A DNA stretch of 64,000 nt, from positions 1 through 64,000 of the forward strand of contig NZ_VUNR01000005.1 in NCBI RefSeq assembly GCF_009695585.1, written 5' to 3'. The notes under the pieces were generated by a model that was not told where the DNA came from, searched no databases, and saw only the letters and a list, made by a program, of their open reading frames with translations. The DNA is from Anaerovibrio slackiae (GTDB lineage Bacteria; Bacillota; Negativicutes; Selenomonadales; Selenomonadaceae). The stretch's first letter is position 1; each line of letters opens with the position of its first letter. The translations under genes were made by a program, and so were the position numbers. Below, in pieces: positions 45,258-53,092 of the stretch.

Positions 45258-46178
45258 ATGTTAAGTCTTGTCGGTAGTACCGGGTTTGTTGGTTCAAATA
45301 TTTTACAAAATGGCTCGTTTGATAGAGTATATCATTCTTCTGATATCAATACTGCATATGGCACAAATCCTGATTTATTAGTTTATGCAGGAGTGAAAGC
45401 AGAAAAGTTTTTAGCAAATCAAAATCCTCAAAAAGATTTTGAAGGTATCAAAACGGCTATTTTCAATATAACAAAAATTAACCCGAAAAAATTGGTACTG
45501 ATTTCAACTATTGATGTTTATGCTGTTCCAAATGATGTTGATGAAAGCGTAATTCCGCAAAAAGATGATTTGTTGCCTTATGGTAGGAATAGGCTTTATT
45601 TGGAAGAATGGGTTCAGGGGAATTTTCAAGATTATTTGATAATTCGTCTTCCAGGATTATTTGGAAGGAATATCAAGAAAAATTTTATTTATGATTTAAT
45701 ACACTATATTCCAGCGTTGTTAAAACAAGAAAAATATTTCGAATTGGCAGCGGTATCTAATATCATAAAGGAAAGTTATAAGTTGCAAGAAAATGGTTTT
45801 TTTCAATATGTACATGCTGAAAAAGAGGAAACCCTGTTGTGCAAAGAATTTAAACGGCTTGGTTTCAGTGCATTGAATTTTACTGATAGTAGAGGTGTTT
45901 TTCAGTTTTACAATCTTAATAATCTTTGGAAGGATATCAAGATAGCGTTGGATAATAAAATTTCTGTATTGAATGTTGCAACAGAGCCGGTTTCAATTGG
46001 TGAAATTTACAAATATCTTACGGATAGGGAATTTTGCAATGAGCTGTCAGGGAAAGCTCCGATGTACAATTTTAAATCATTGTATTGCAATCTCTATCAC
46101 GGCTATGATGGATATTTATATGATAAAAATGATGTTTTAAATGACATTAAATTATTTGTGGAGGAACAGAAGAAATGA
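45258..46178 (+). CDS. NAD-dependent epimerase/dehydratase-like protein (extended SDR)
   Basis: The protein has 306 residues. The N-terminal dinucleotide-binding motif is GSTGFVGSN, then VLISTIDVYAVP and LPYGRNRLYLEEW, followed by IIRLPGLFG. The position of the YxxxK catalytic pair reads YGRNR, with Arg for Lys. NAD(P)-linked conversion of a nucleotide sugar is likely, but the changed residue leaves activity uncertain. It is short for the family. It heads a tightly packed group of six genes to 50283, four of whose junctions overlap or nearly touch. Confidence 0.65.
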   Translation: MLSLVGSTGFVGSNILQNGSFDRVYHSSDINTAYGTNPDLLVYAGVKAEKFLANQNPQKDFEGIKTAIFNITKINPKKLVLISTIDVYAVPNDVDESVIPQKDDLLPYGRNRLYLEEWVQGNFQDYLIIRLPGLFGRNIKKNFIYDLIHYIPALLKQEKYFELAAVSNIIKESYKLQENGFFQYVHAEKEETLLCKEFKRLGFSALNFTDSRGVFQFYNLNNLWKDIKIALDNKISVLNVATEPVSIGEIYKYLTDREFCNELSGKAPMYNFKSLYCNLYHGYDGYLYDKNDVLNDIKLFVEEQKK

Positions 46179-46972
46179 TTCACCAAGGGATTTCGGGGGT
46201 TCCTGAGTTTGAGAGCAGGGAGTTTTTAGAGAAAAAGAATAAGTATTGTATTTGCATTCCAATAATTAATGAAGGAAAGCGTATACATGATGAATTGCGC
46301 AGGGCAGCTAGTGCAAGTATAAATAAATATGCAGATATTGTAATATGTGATGGAGGCAGCAATGATGGATCCACAGATGATGAGATATTAAAGGATTTAG
46401 GAGTTAATACATTATTGATAAAAAAGGGGAATGGTAAGCAAGGTGCTCAGCTGAGAATGGGTTTTTATTGGTCTTTGCTCAGAGGATATGAGGGCATTAT
46501 TACGATAGATGGGAATAATAAAGACAGTATAGAGTCAATACCTTTATTTGTTGAAAAACTTGATGAAGGGTATGATTTTGTACAGGGCTCAAGATTTATT
46601 AAAGGGGGAAAAGCTGTTAATACGCCACTGCTTAGATATCTTGCTGTTCGTTTGTTGCATGCGCCTGTTATCTCATTAACAGCGGGAAAATGGTATACGG
46701 ATACCACGAATGCCTATAGGGCACATTCAAGGAAATATTTGAAAGATAAACGTGTTGATGTTTTCAGAGATATTTTTATAGCTTACGAATTGTTAGCGTA
46801 TTTGTCAGTTCGTGCAGATCAGCTTGGTATGAAGACATGCGAAGTGCCAGTTAAAAGGGAATATCCTGAGAGTGGGAAAATTCCTACTAAAATTAGTGTT
46901 TTTAGAGGAAATTGGATTTTGTTAAAGACTTTGTTTAGTAATTTGTTTGGTTTATATAAGCCGGGACGGTGA
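46175..46972 (+). CDS. Family 2 glycosyltransferase (polyprenyl-phosphate mannose synthase-like)
   Basis: This 265-residue GT-A enzyme overlaps the preceding gene by four bases. It has CIPIINEGKRI, ICDGGSNDGSTDDEI, GKQGAQLRMGF, IITIDGNNKDS in the DxD region, and FVQGSRFIKGG, all typical of dolichol/polyprenyl-phosphate sugar transferases. No C-terminal membrane helices are evident. It probably loads a sugar onto a polyprenyl phosphate or a growing glycan. The sugar donor is not known. Confidence 0.75.
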   Translation: MIHQGISGVPEFESREFLEKKNKYCICIPIINEGKRIHDELRRAASASINKYADIVICDGGSNDGSTDDEILKDLGVNTLLIKKGNGKQGAQLRMGFYWSLLRGYEGIITIDGNNKDSIESIPLFVEKLDEGYDFVQGSRFIKGGKAVNTPLLRYLAVRLLHAPVISLTAGKWYTDTTNAYRAHSRKYLKDKRVDVFRDIFIAYELLAYLSVRADQLGMKTCEVPVKREYPESGKIPTKISVFRGNWILLKTLFSNLFGLYKPGR

Positions 46973-46976
46973 TATT

Positions 46977-48107
46977 ATGTTTTATGACAAGATTATAATC
47001 GGTGCCGGGCTGTATGGCTTGTATGCAGCTAGATTTTGCGGCTTGCGTGGGGAGAAGGTACTGGTGCTGGAATATGATCCAGAGCCTTTTATGAGAGCTA
47101 CATATATCAATCAAGCACGTGTGCATATGGGATATCATTACCCCAGGTCATTTTCTACTGCGATAAAATCTGCACACTATTTTGATAGATTTAATGAAGA
47201 CTTTGGCTTTTGTATTCATTCTTCTTTTGATCAGGTTTACGCTACATCGGAAGCTTTTTCATGGACAGATGCGGCACAGTTCAAGTGTTTTTGCCAAAAT
47301 GCAAACATCAGGTGCGACGAGGTGCCGGTTAATTGGTACTTTAATGATGGTGTTTGCGATGGAGCATTTTTAACAGAAGAATATACTTATGATGCCCAGG
47401 TTTTAAAGCAATTCTTTTTGGATGAGCTAGACAAGCTGAGAAATGTTGAAATCCATTATGGTGTTCGTATAGACAGAATTGTACAGGATGCATCTTCATT
47501 TTCAATATATGCCGATAGGGATAGTGTATGGAGAACGGATTTTTTACTTAATGCTACCTATGCGTCTACCAATCAAATTTTGTCCAAGATAGAAGGCGTA
47601 GAAGCATATACGCCATTAAAGATTAAATATGAGCTATGTGAAATAATTTTGTGCGAGGTAAATGATAAGTTGAGAGGAACAGGAATAACAGTTATGGATG
47701 GACCGTTTTTTTCGATTATGCCTTTTGGCAAGACAGGCCTTCATTCGCTTACATCGGTTACATTTACACCACATGTGACTAGTTATAAGGAATTGCCTGA
47801 TTTTAGCTGTCAGCAAAATGAAAATGTTGAATGTTCAAAATATCAACTTGGTAATTGTAATCAATGCATGTATCATCCAGAGTCTGCATGGCCTTATATG
47901 TCACAGATGGCACATAAATATTTGAGGAGTGAATTTTGTTTTCAATACAGGGAATCCTTATTTTCCATGAAGCCTATTTTGCAGGCTTCGGAGATTGATG
48001 ATTCGAGACCAACAGTAATCAGGAAACTTTCTGATGAACCTGTATTAATTAGTGTTTTGTCGGGAAAAATTAATACTGTATATGATTTGGATGAGGTGCT
48101 GTCATAA
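46977..48107 (+). CDS. FAD-dependent oxidoreductase of polysaccharide loci
   Basis: The protein has 376 residues. The N-terminal Rossmann motif is IIIGAGLYGLYAARFCGLRG, followed by NQARVHMGYHYPRS and a C-terminal segment with LSDEPVLISVLSGKINTV. It resembles glycine-oxidase/DAO-type or UDP-galactopyranose-mutase-like flavoproteins found in O-antigen and capsule loci; the substrate is not established. The start ATG 46977 is close behind the preceding gene. Its last base is shared with the next start codon. Oxidation or rearrangement of a sugar is the likely type of reaction. Confidence 0.65.
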   Translation: MFYDKIIIGAGLYGLYAARFCGLRGEKVLVLEYDPEPFMRATYINQARVHMGYHYPRSFSTAIKSAHYFDRFNEDFGFCIHSSFDQVYATSEAFSWTDAAQFKCFCQNANIRCDEVPVNWYFNDGVCDGAFLTEEYTYDAQVLKQFFLDELDKLRNVEIHYGVRIDRIVQDASSFSIYADRDSVWRTDFLLNATYASTNQILSKIEGVEAYTPLKIKYELCEIILCEVNDKLRGTGITVMDGPFFSIMPFGKTGLHSLTSVTFTPHVTSYKELPDFSCQQNENVECSKYQLGNCNQCMYHPESAWPYMSQMAHKYLRSEFCFQYRESLFSMKPILQASEIDDSRPTVIRKLSDEPVLISVLSGKINTVYDLDEVLS

Positions 48108-49054
48108 TGGGCTTTACAAATAAGGAAGATAATTTTATGTCTGTAGTGGCATATGTTCATAATGATGGACAGGATGCTCTAACGTTTGTAAAAAATGTAT
48201 CTGAAGTATTAGATGAAAATTTCAAAAAATATGAGATTATTTTGGTAGATGATGCTTCTGAAGATAATGGAATGGACTTGGTAAGGCAACATGCTGAAGG
48301 GTGTGGATGCATGGTGCAGATTGTGCATATGAGTTATTTTCAAGGTGTTGAGCTTGCAATGAATGCGGGAGTTTCGTTGGCAATTGGTGATTTTGTATTG
48401 GAATTTGATTCCGTGCAGATGGATTATGAACCTGGGCTGATTATGGAGGTGTATAATCGCTCATTGCAAGGGTATGATATTGTCAGTGCAGCTCCTGAGG
48501 GAGGAGGGGCGGTTTCTTCCAGGCTGTTTTATAGTTTGTTCAATCATTTTTCTAAGGTAAAGCATAAATTGCGTACTGAGCGCTTTAGGGTTTTGTCGCG
48601 GCGTGTTCTCAACAGGATACATTCTATGAGCAAAACGGTTCCATATCGTAAAGCATTATATATGAATAGTGGTTTGGCGTGCGATACATTATTATACAGC
48701 CCGAATGAGAAGCAAAAATGTACACTAGGGGGGGATATAGCGCAAAATGTCTTTCGTAGACGTATGGCTATTGATTCATTAATATTGTTTACGGATTTTG
48801 GCTATAAAACAGCATTTGGTTTGAGTTGCTTTATGCTAATATTAACAGCTTTATTAGCAGTATATACGTTGTGTGTATACAGTATGAGTATCCCAGTTGA
48901 AGGCTGGACTAGCACGGTTTTGATTTTGTGTTTTGGTTTTTGTGGTATATTTTCTGTTGCTACCATTATCATTAAATATTTGGATGTGTTAATGGGGCTT
49001 GTATTCAAGAAACGAACATATACTGTTGAATCTATTGAGAAATTAAAGGCATAA
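48107..49054 (+). CDS. GtrB-like family 2 glycosyltransferase with two C-terminal helices
   Basis: The protein has 315 residues. The GT-A domain has VVAYVHNDGQDAL, ILVDDASEDNGMDL, GVELAMNAGVSLAIGDFVLEFDS, and a C-terminal part with two transmembrane helices near 245-265 and 275-297. This is the layout of bactoprenol-phosphate glycosyltransferases (GtrB, ArnC). Its partner could be the GtrA-type protein at 49876. A run of seven G at 48728-48734 is unusual in this AT-rich gene. Confidence 0.72.
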   Translation: MGFTNKEDNFMSVVAYVHNDGQDALTFVKNVSEVLDENFKKYEIILVDDASEDNGMDLVRQHAEGCGCMVQIVHMSYFQGVELAMNAGVSLAIGDFVLEFDSVQMDYEPGLIMEVYNRSLQGYDIVSAAPEGGGAVSSRLFYSLFNHFSKVKHKLRTERFRVLSRRVLNRIHSMSKTVPYRKALYMNSGLACDTLLYSPNEKQKCTLGGDIAQNVFRRRMAIDSLILFTDFGYKTAFGLSCFMLILTALLAVYTLCVYSMSIPVEGWTSTVLILCFGFCGIFSVATIIIKYLDVLMGLVFKKRTYTVESIEKLKA

Positions 49055-49078
49055 GCAAGTTTTATCAGTGAGGTAGTT

Positions 49079-49879
49079 ATGAAATTATCTGTATCCAATA
49101 TTGCCTGGTCTGCTGAAGATGATGTACAAATGTATGAATTTTTAGCGGGACAGGGGATTTCAGGGGTGGAGATTGCGCCAACGAGAATTTTCCCAGAAAA
49201 TCCATATGAGAAAATATCAGAAGTATCTTTATTTCAACGTGAATTGTTGGAGAAATATAATTTGGCCATTTCTTCAATACAGTCTATTTGGTATGGAATA
49301 TCAGAGAATATGTTTGCTGCAAAAGAAAGCCGCCTATTTTTATTAGACTATACGAAGCGAACAATAGAGTTTGCTTCAGCAGCGATGTGTAACAACATTG
49401 TTTTTGGCTGTCCAAAAAACAGGAAGTGCAATGGTGATGTTGATGCTGCATATAGTACAGCGGTTGATTTTTTTCATATACTGGGGGAATATGCAGCAGA
49501 ACACGGTACAGTGATAGCTATGGAGGCTAATCCAGATATATACGGTACTGATTTTATTACGACCACTCCAATGGCTATTCAGCTGGCAAAGGATGTTAAT
49601 TCGCGTGGCTTTAAAGTGAATTTAGATGTTGGCACTATGATATGTAATGATGAAGATTGTACATGTTTGGAACAGGATTATCATTTGATAAATCATGTTC
49701 ATATAAGTGAGCCGTATCTTATGCCAATAGAAAAAAGAATTTTGCATGAAGATTTGTGCAGGATGGCAGTTGGCTGTGGATATGAAGGGTATATTTCATT
49801 GGAAACAAAAAATAGTAATGATATTAATTTATTGAAAAGTCAGATATTGTATATGAAAACTATATTTGGTGGTGATTGA
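49079..49879 (+). CDS. Sugar phosphate isomerase/epimerase-like TIM barrel
   Basis: This 266-residue protein of the AP_endonuc_2/xylose-isomerase-like superfamily has KLSVSNIAWSAED at the N-terminus, GVEIAPTRIFP, IAMEANPDIYGTDF, VNLDVGTMI, INHVHISEPYL and GYISLETK. The Glu, Asp, His and Glu metal ligands are in their expected positions. Family members isomerise or epimerise sugars or break polyketide-like rings. Here it is probably part of a rare-sugar pathway together with the SDR and FAD proteins. Confidence 0.7.
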   Translation: MKLSVSNIAWSAEDDVQMYEFLAGQGISGVEIAPTRIFPENPYEKISEVSLFQRELLEKYNLAISSIQSIWYGISENMFAAKESRLFLLDYTKRTIEFASAAMCNNIVFGCPKNRKCNGDVDAAYSTAVDFFHILGEYAAEHGTVIAMEANPDIYGTDFITTTPMAIQLAKDVNSRGFKVNLDVGTMICNDEDCTCLEQDYHLINHVHISEPYLMPIEKRILHEDLCRMAVGCGYEGYISLETKNSNDINLLKSQILYMKTIFGGD

Positions 49880-50283
49880 TATTGGGATGGAGGAGACACT
49901 GGTCTTCGGATGTGGGGGAAGTTTTTAGATTTTGCTTGGCTGGGGCGTCTACATTTATTCTAGATTATGGACTCTTGTATGTTTTAGCTGAGTGGGGAAG
50001 GGTTAATTATTTATATGCTGCAGGAATTTCATTTATATTAGCTGTGCTTGTTAACTATTGGCTTTGTATAGTATTTGTTTTTAAAGATGCGCAGGTACAG
50101 CATTTACAGCAAAAGGTTTTATTTATCGGTTCAAGTGTGGTAGGTCTTGGCATCAATCAGTTTTGCATGTGGTTTTTGGTTGAGTTTATGATGCTTCATT
50201 ACATGGTGGCAAAGATTTTTTCTACCATTGCAGTTACTTTGTGGAATTATGTTATGAAAAGAAAAGCTGTGATGGGAAAATAA
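49876..50283 (+). CDS. GtrA family membrane protein
   Basis: This 135-residue protein has four helices and the GtrA pattern: VFRFCLAGASTFILDYGLLYVL, NYLYAAGISFILAVLVNYWL and ATIAV-type C-terminal helices. GtrA proteins are thought to flip bactoprenol-linked sugars across the inner membrane. It overlaps the preceding gene by four bases. TTG 49876 or 49882 is the start. With the GtrB-like enzyme it suggests periplasmic side-branch addition to the glycan. Confidence 0.82.
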   Translation: MILGWRRHWSSDVGEVFRFCLAGASTFILDYGLLYVLAEWGRVNYLYAAGISFILAVLVNYWLCIVFVFKDAQVQHLQQKVLFIGSSVVGLGINQFCMWFLVEFMMLHYMVAKIFSTIAVTLWNYVMKRKAVMGK

Positions 50284-50311
50284 AGACCAGCTGTAAAGCT
50301 TACGGCTGGTC
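50284..50311 (-). terminator. Terminator for the minus-strand Rpn genes
   Basis: A 12-bp stem gaccagctgtaa with one G-U pair and a three-base loop is followed on the minus strand by tttatttt. Confidence 0.6.
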
Positions 50312-50338
50312 GATAAAAATAGTTATATTATGTTGTAA

Positions 50339-50530
50339 TCATAATTTGGAAATGGCATCCAATTCTTCAGGAGAATAGCGACCTGTCGCTTTCAAGGCAT
50401 CCAAAGTTATTAGACCATCGGCGAGCAGGTCGCGAAGGGTTGAGATTTTTCCGTGCGCTTCACCACGAGCCTCACTGATTTCAATAAGAGCCTGTCGTTC
50501 TTCTTCTTTGTTCCATTCAAAGCCAAACAT
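50339..50530 (-). CDS. Stand-alone Rpn C-terminal tail protein (RpnS-like)
   Basis: These 63 residues beginning MFGFEWNKEEERQALIEISEARG are homologous to the last 62 residues of the Rpn protein just upstream on the same strand. Homology in this frame extends back to the stop codon of that gene, as if the tail had been duplicated in tandem. The upstream ribosome-binding site is weak (gcgag). In E. coli, such tails are antitoxins of the Rpn nucleases; that role here is inferred. Confidence 0.65.
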   Translation of the reverse strand: MFGFEWNKEEERQALIEISEARGEAHGKISTLRDLLADGLITLDALKATGRYSPEELDAISKL

Positions 50531-50580
50531 AGTAATAATCTCGCTTTCATTTTGTGATAAGTTGTGTTTCCTGATGATTG

Positions 50581-50769
50581 TTACTTGGAAATTGCAGCTA
50601 GTTCTTCTTGGGAATAATACCCTGATGACTTTAGAGCCTGCAAGGTTACAATGCCTTTAGTGAGCAGAGTGCGTGCAGAATCAATTTTCTCACGGTTTTT
50701 GCCCCGAGCCTCACTAAGTTCAATAAGAGCCTGGCGTTCTTCTTTTTCGTCCCATTCAAAGCCAAACAT
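50581..50769 (-). other. Probable internal translation start for the Rpn tail
   Basis: Within the rpn gene, GTGAGG (complement of 50778-50783) lies seven bases before ATG 50769. Translation gives a 62-residue tail matching the two separate tail genes in start point and length. Confidence 0.5.
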
Positions 50770-51420
50770 ATCAATTACCTCACTTTCGTTATGCCGAAGA
50801 TAATCTTTCATAATATTGTTTTCAATGCAATATCTGATGGTTGCGCTGACAGCTTCATCAATAGGCAGCCGCTGTTTGCGAAGCTGCTTGTAGTGATTTG
50901 AGAAAATGCTGTATTCATTGAGAGGCCTGCACCGATCCTTTAAGTCTTCGTTCATGCCATCGGCAAGATTGTAAACGTTCACGATGAGCTCCAGCTTGTC
51001 TGATGGTGCCATGAATGCGTCGCTCAGCCTGAGAGTCTGGTGCTCGAAGCTGGTGTCATCGCCATCGTAAAACACATAGAACTCCGGGGCAGGGAGTTTT
51101 ATCAGCTCAGAGCCATATACTTTGCGCTTTTCAGGTTCCATATACCGGCGGAACAGTTCTGCAACATACTCCAGCATCCTGATGGGCATGTTGGGGTTGA
51201 TGGTGGTCTGGTGCTCAATTAGCATCATGATGAGCGTATCAAGCATGAAGGAAATATCATTTTTTATGTTGCTGTAGAAGCTTCCGCTGAGCGTATTGAT
51301 TGTTATGTCGGAAGGATCAGTATAACTGGTGCCTTTGATGGCATTCAGAAGGGCCAGCAAATGGTCTCCTGTGCTCATGTACTTGCAAAATACAGTATCG
51401 CGTACTTTAGGGTTGGTCAT
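50581..51420 (-). CDS. Rpn family PD-(D/E)XK nuclease (recombination-promoting nuclease/putative transposase)
   Basis: The protein has 279 residues. The N-terminal nuclease part has VRDTVFCKYMSTGDHLLALLNA, then KNDISFMLDTLIMMLIEHQTTINPNMPIRMLEY with the catalytic D and ExQ. A linker (RPLNEYSIFS) and the C-terminal tail MFGFEWDEKEERQAL follow. Rpn proteins cut DNA and are toxic, and some protect against phages. ATG 51420 follows aaaggag. An internal ATG at 50769 behind GTGAGG would yield a 62-residue tail. The XRE regulator gene is divergent. Confidence 0.82.
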   Translation of the reverse strand: MTNPKVRDTVFCKYMSTGDHLLALLNAIKGTSYTDPSDITINTLSGSFYSNIKNDISFMLDTLIMMLIEHQTTINPNMPIRMLEYVAELFRRYMEPEKRKVYGSELIKLPAPEFYVFYDGDDTSFEHQTLRLSDAFMAPSDKLELIVNVYNLADGMNEDLKDRCRPLNEYSIFSNHYKQLRKQRLPIDEAVSATIRYCIENNIMKDYLRHNESEVIDMFGFEWDEKEERQALIELSEARGKNREKIDSARTLLTKGIVTLQALKSSGYYSQEELAAISK

Positions 51421-51433
51421 ACGGCTTTCTCCT

Positions 51434-51463
51434 TTCATTATAGCAGAATTATTTGTTTTTGGA
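51434..51463 (-). promoter_or_regulatory. Promoter of rpn
   Basis: On the minus strand TATAAT at 51434-51439 lies only a few bases before the ribosome-binding site, with a TTTCCA-like -35 about 17 bp upstream. The mRNA leader would be very short. Confidence 0.45.
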
Positions 51464-51511
51464 AAATGGATTTACAGATGGGATGCAAAAATTTATTCTA
51501 CAAACATTATA

Positions 51512-51525
51512 TCACTTTTTAGTGA
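51512..51525. promoter_or_regulatory. Palindrome between rpn and the XRE gene
   Basis: tcact-tttt-agtga is a perfect inverted repeat in the divergent intergenic region, a size usual for XRE operators. A related ttcgtgaaa lies at 51541-51549. Confidence 0.4.
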
Positions 51526-51622
51526 AAAGGAAAATATACTTTCGTGAAAAATATGATTTATTTTACATAATGCAGAAGACATGGAGGATGTATCTGCAAG
51601 TATCTGAAATAGGAGGAAAATT

Positions 51623-52039
51623 ATGACGCGGTTTAGGGCGTTGCGGCTCAAAAGCGGCTTGAGCCAGACGGAATTCAGGCGGCAATATAATGAAAGATAC
51701 AATCGCTCCTATACTGCGGCGGCGATTTCCCAGATAGAGCATGGCAAAAGAATGCCGGAGCTGGGAGCTTTGCGGGATTTTGCTGATTTTTATGGTGTGA
51801 GCGTGGATTATCTGCTGGGGCAGAAGGGTGATGAGCAGGATGAGCAGGCTGAGGAAGCAGCAGGCCGGCAGATTTCTGCCAAGCTGAAAAATCTTGTTGA
51901 ACAGCTGCCGAAGGAAAATCAGGCAGGGATGGATGATGAGGTGAAAGAAAACATTGGCATATTGCGCAATCTGCTCCACCAGTCGTTGATTTTGGCACGG
52001 CGTGTGGAAAGGGATGAAAAGTCATGGTTTAGATATTGA
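51623..52039 (+). CDS. XRE family transcriptional regulator
   Basis: The protein has 138 residues. The N-terminal HTH_3 domain (about 1-68) has LRLKSGLSQTEFRRQY, AISQIEHGKRMPELGALRDFADFYGVSVDYLLG. It is followed by an acidic linker and a C-terminal helical segment that may dimerise. It is divergent to the rpn nuclease and upstream of truB, so it may control itself, rpn or both. ATG 51623 follows aggagga. Codon use returns to the core type here, marking the right border of the AT-rich region. Confidence 0.85.
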   Translation: MTRFRALRLKSGLSQTEFRRQYNERYNRSYTAAAISQIEHGKRMPELGALRDFADFYGVSVDYLLGQKGDEQDEQAEEAAGRQISAKLKNLVEQLPKENQAGMDDEVKENIGILRNLLHQSLILARRVERDEKSWFRY

Positions 52040-52044
52040 TTGTC

Positions 52045-52073
52045 TTGCCAAGGTTTACATTATAATGTACAAT
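52045..52073 (+). promoter_or_regulatory. Promoter of truB with overlapping palindrome
   Basis: TTGCCA (52045-52050), a 17-bp spacer and TACAAT (52068-52073). A perfect 14-bp palindrome, tacattataatgta (52056-52069), covers the spacer and could be an operator. TATAAT at 52061 is an alternative -10. Confidence 0.55.
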
Positions 52074-52089
52074 AGAAGAAAATTGTTGC

Positions 52090-52124
52090 AACACAAGGAG
52101 AGCCATCTCTTTGTGTTTATTTTT
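52090..52124 (+). terminator. Attenuator-like hairpin in the truB leader
   Basis: Arms aacacaaggaga and tctctttgtgtt (one G-U pair) with a four-base loop are followed by tattttt. The hairpin lies between the promoter and truB, as in the rimP leader. Confidence 0.6.
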
Positions 52125-52207
52125 GTGAGAAGGTAGTAGTGTAAGGCGGTATTATAAAGGCGAGAGTGCAGTTGTGAAGATTAAGTGAGCGAGGTGTGGT
52201 TTGGCGT

Positions 52208-53092
52208 ATGGATGGGTTTGTTAATTTTTTAAAGCCTCCCGGCATGACTTCTCATGATGCAGTGGGGTATGTGCGGCGGCAGCTGGGGGAAAAGAAGGTG
52301 GGCCACGCAGGTACCCTGGACCCGGGGGCGGCAGGGGTGCTGCCTGTTGCTGTTGGCAGGGCTACCCGGCTGATTGAATACCTGGACAGCGTGGAGAAGG
52401 CATACAGGGCGGAGCTGGTTTTTGGCTTTTCCACGGACAGCGGTGATGACAGCGGCAGCGTGGTGGAGCGTGCCGATGTTTTTGCCATTCCTGCGAGGGA
52501 AAGGCTGCTGGAGGCCTTTGCTGCCTTTACCGGCACCATTACCCAGGTGCCGCCTGCCCATTCTGCCATCAAGATAAATGGCAGGCGTGCCTGTGATTTG
52601 CTGCGGGAGGGGAAGCAGGTGGAGATTCCTTCCCGGCAGGTGGAGATTCATTCCCTGAAGCTTTTGCAGGCGGGGAAAAATCATATCGCTTTTGATGTGG
52701 TGTGCTCCAAGGGGACGTATATCAGGAGCCTGTGCACGGATTTGGGGGCGCACTTGGGAATACCTGCCACCATGTCCTTTTTGGTGCGGCGGGCAGTAGG
52801 AAGCTTTGCCCTTGCGGATGCGGTGACGGCAGAGCAGCTGGCAGAGCTGAAGGAGAGGGCTCTTTTGCCTATGGATGGCTGCCTGGGGCACCTGACCCGC
52901 TATGATTTGCGGCCTGACCGGCTGAAGGCATTTTCCAACGGCCTTCTGACTCATGACAGGTATTTTCAGGAACGGCATCAGCCGGAGGGGGATGTCATCC
53001 TCCGGGTGTACTGCGAGGGTGAGTTTATCGGCATCGGGCATTTTGATGTGGAAAAGATGGCGATTCTGCCGGACAAGGTAATTGCCAGATGA
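52208..53092 (+). CDS. truB: tRNA pseudouridine-55 synthase TruB
   Basis: This 294-residue enzyme makes pseudouridine 55 in tRNA. The catalytic Asp lies in GHAGTLDPGAAGVLPV, with GFVNFLKPPGMTSHDAV before it, and KAYRAEL, GTYIRSLCTDLG and a C-terminal PUA-like domain after. In related genomes truB follows nrnA and precedes ribF. Here it is about 25 kb from nrnA and ribF is not next. ATG 52208 or GTG 52196 is the start. Its own promoter would compensate for the split operon. Confidence 0.94.
   Translation: MDGFVNFLKPPGMTSHDAVGYVRRQLGEKKVGHAGTLDPGAAGVLPVAVGRATRLIEYLDSVEKAYRAELVFGFSTDSGDDSGSVVERADVFAIPARERLLEAFAAFTGTITQVPPAHSAIKINGRRACDLLREGKQVEIPSRQVEIHSLKLLQAGKNHIAFDVVCSKGTYIRSLCTDLGAHLGIPATMSFLVRRAVGSFALADAVTAEQLAELKERALLPMDGCLGHLTRYDLRPDRLKAFSNGLLTHDRYFQERHQPEGDVILRVYCEGEFIGIGHFDVEKMAILPDKVIAR

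Noticed and set aside
52196-52207. GTG 52196 as the truB start
   Set aside because: Homologues begin close to the MDGFVNF segment at 52208, although the upstream GTG cannot be excluded.
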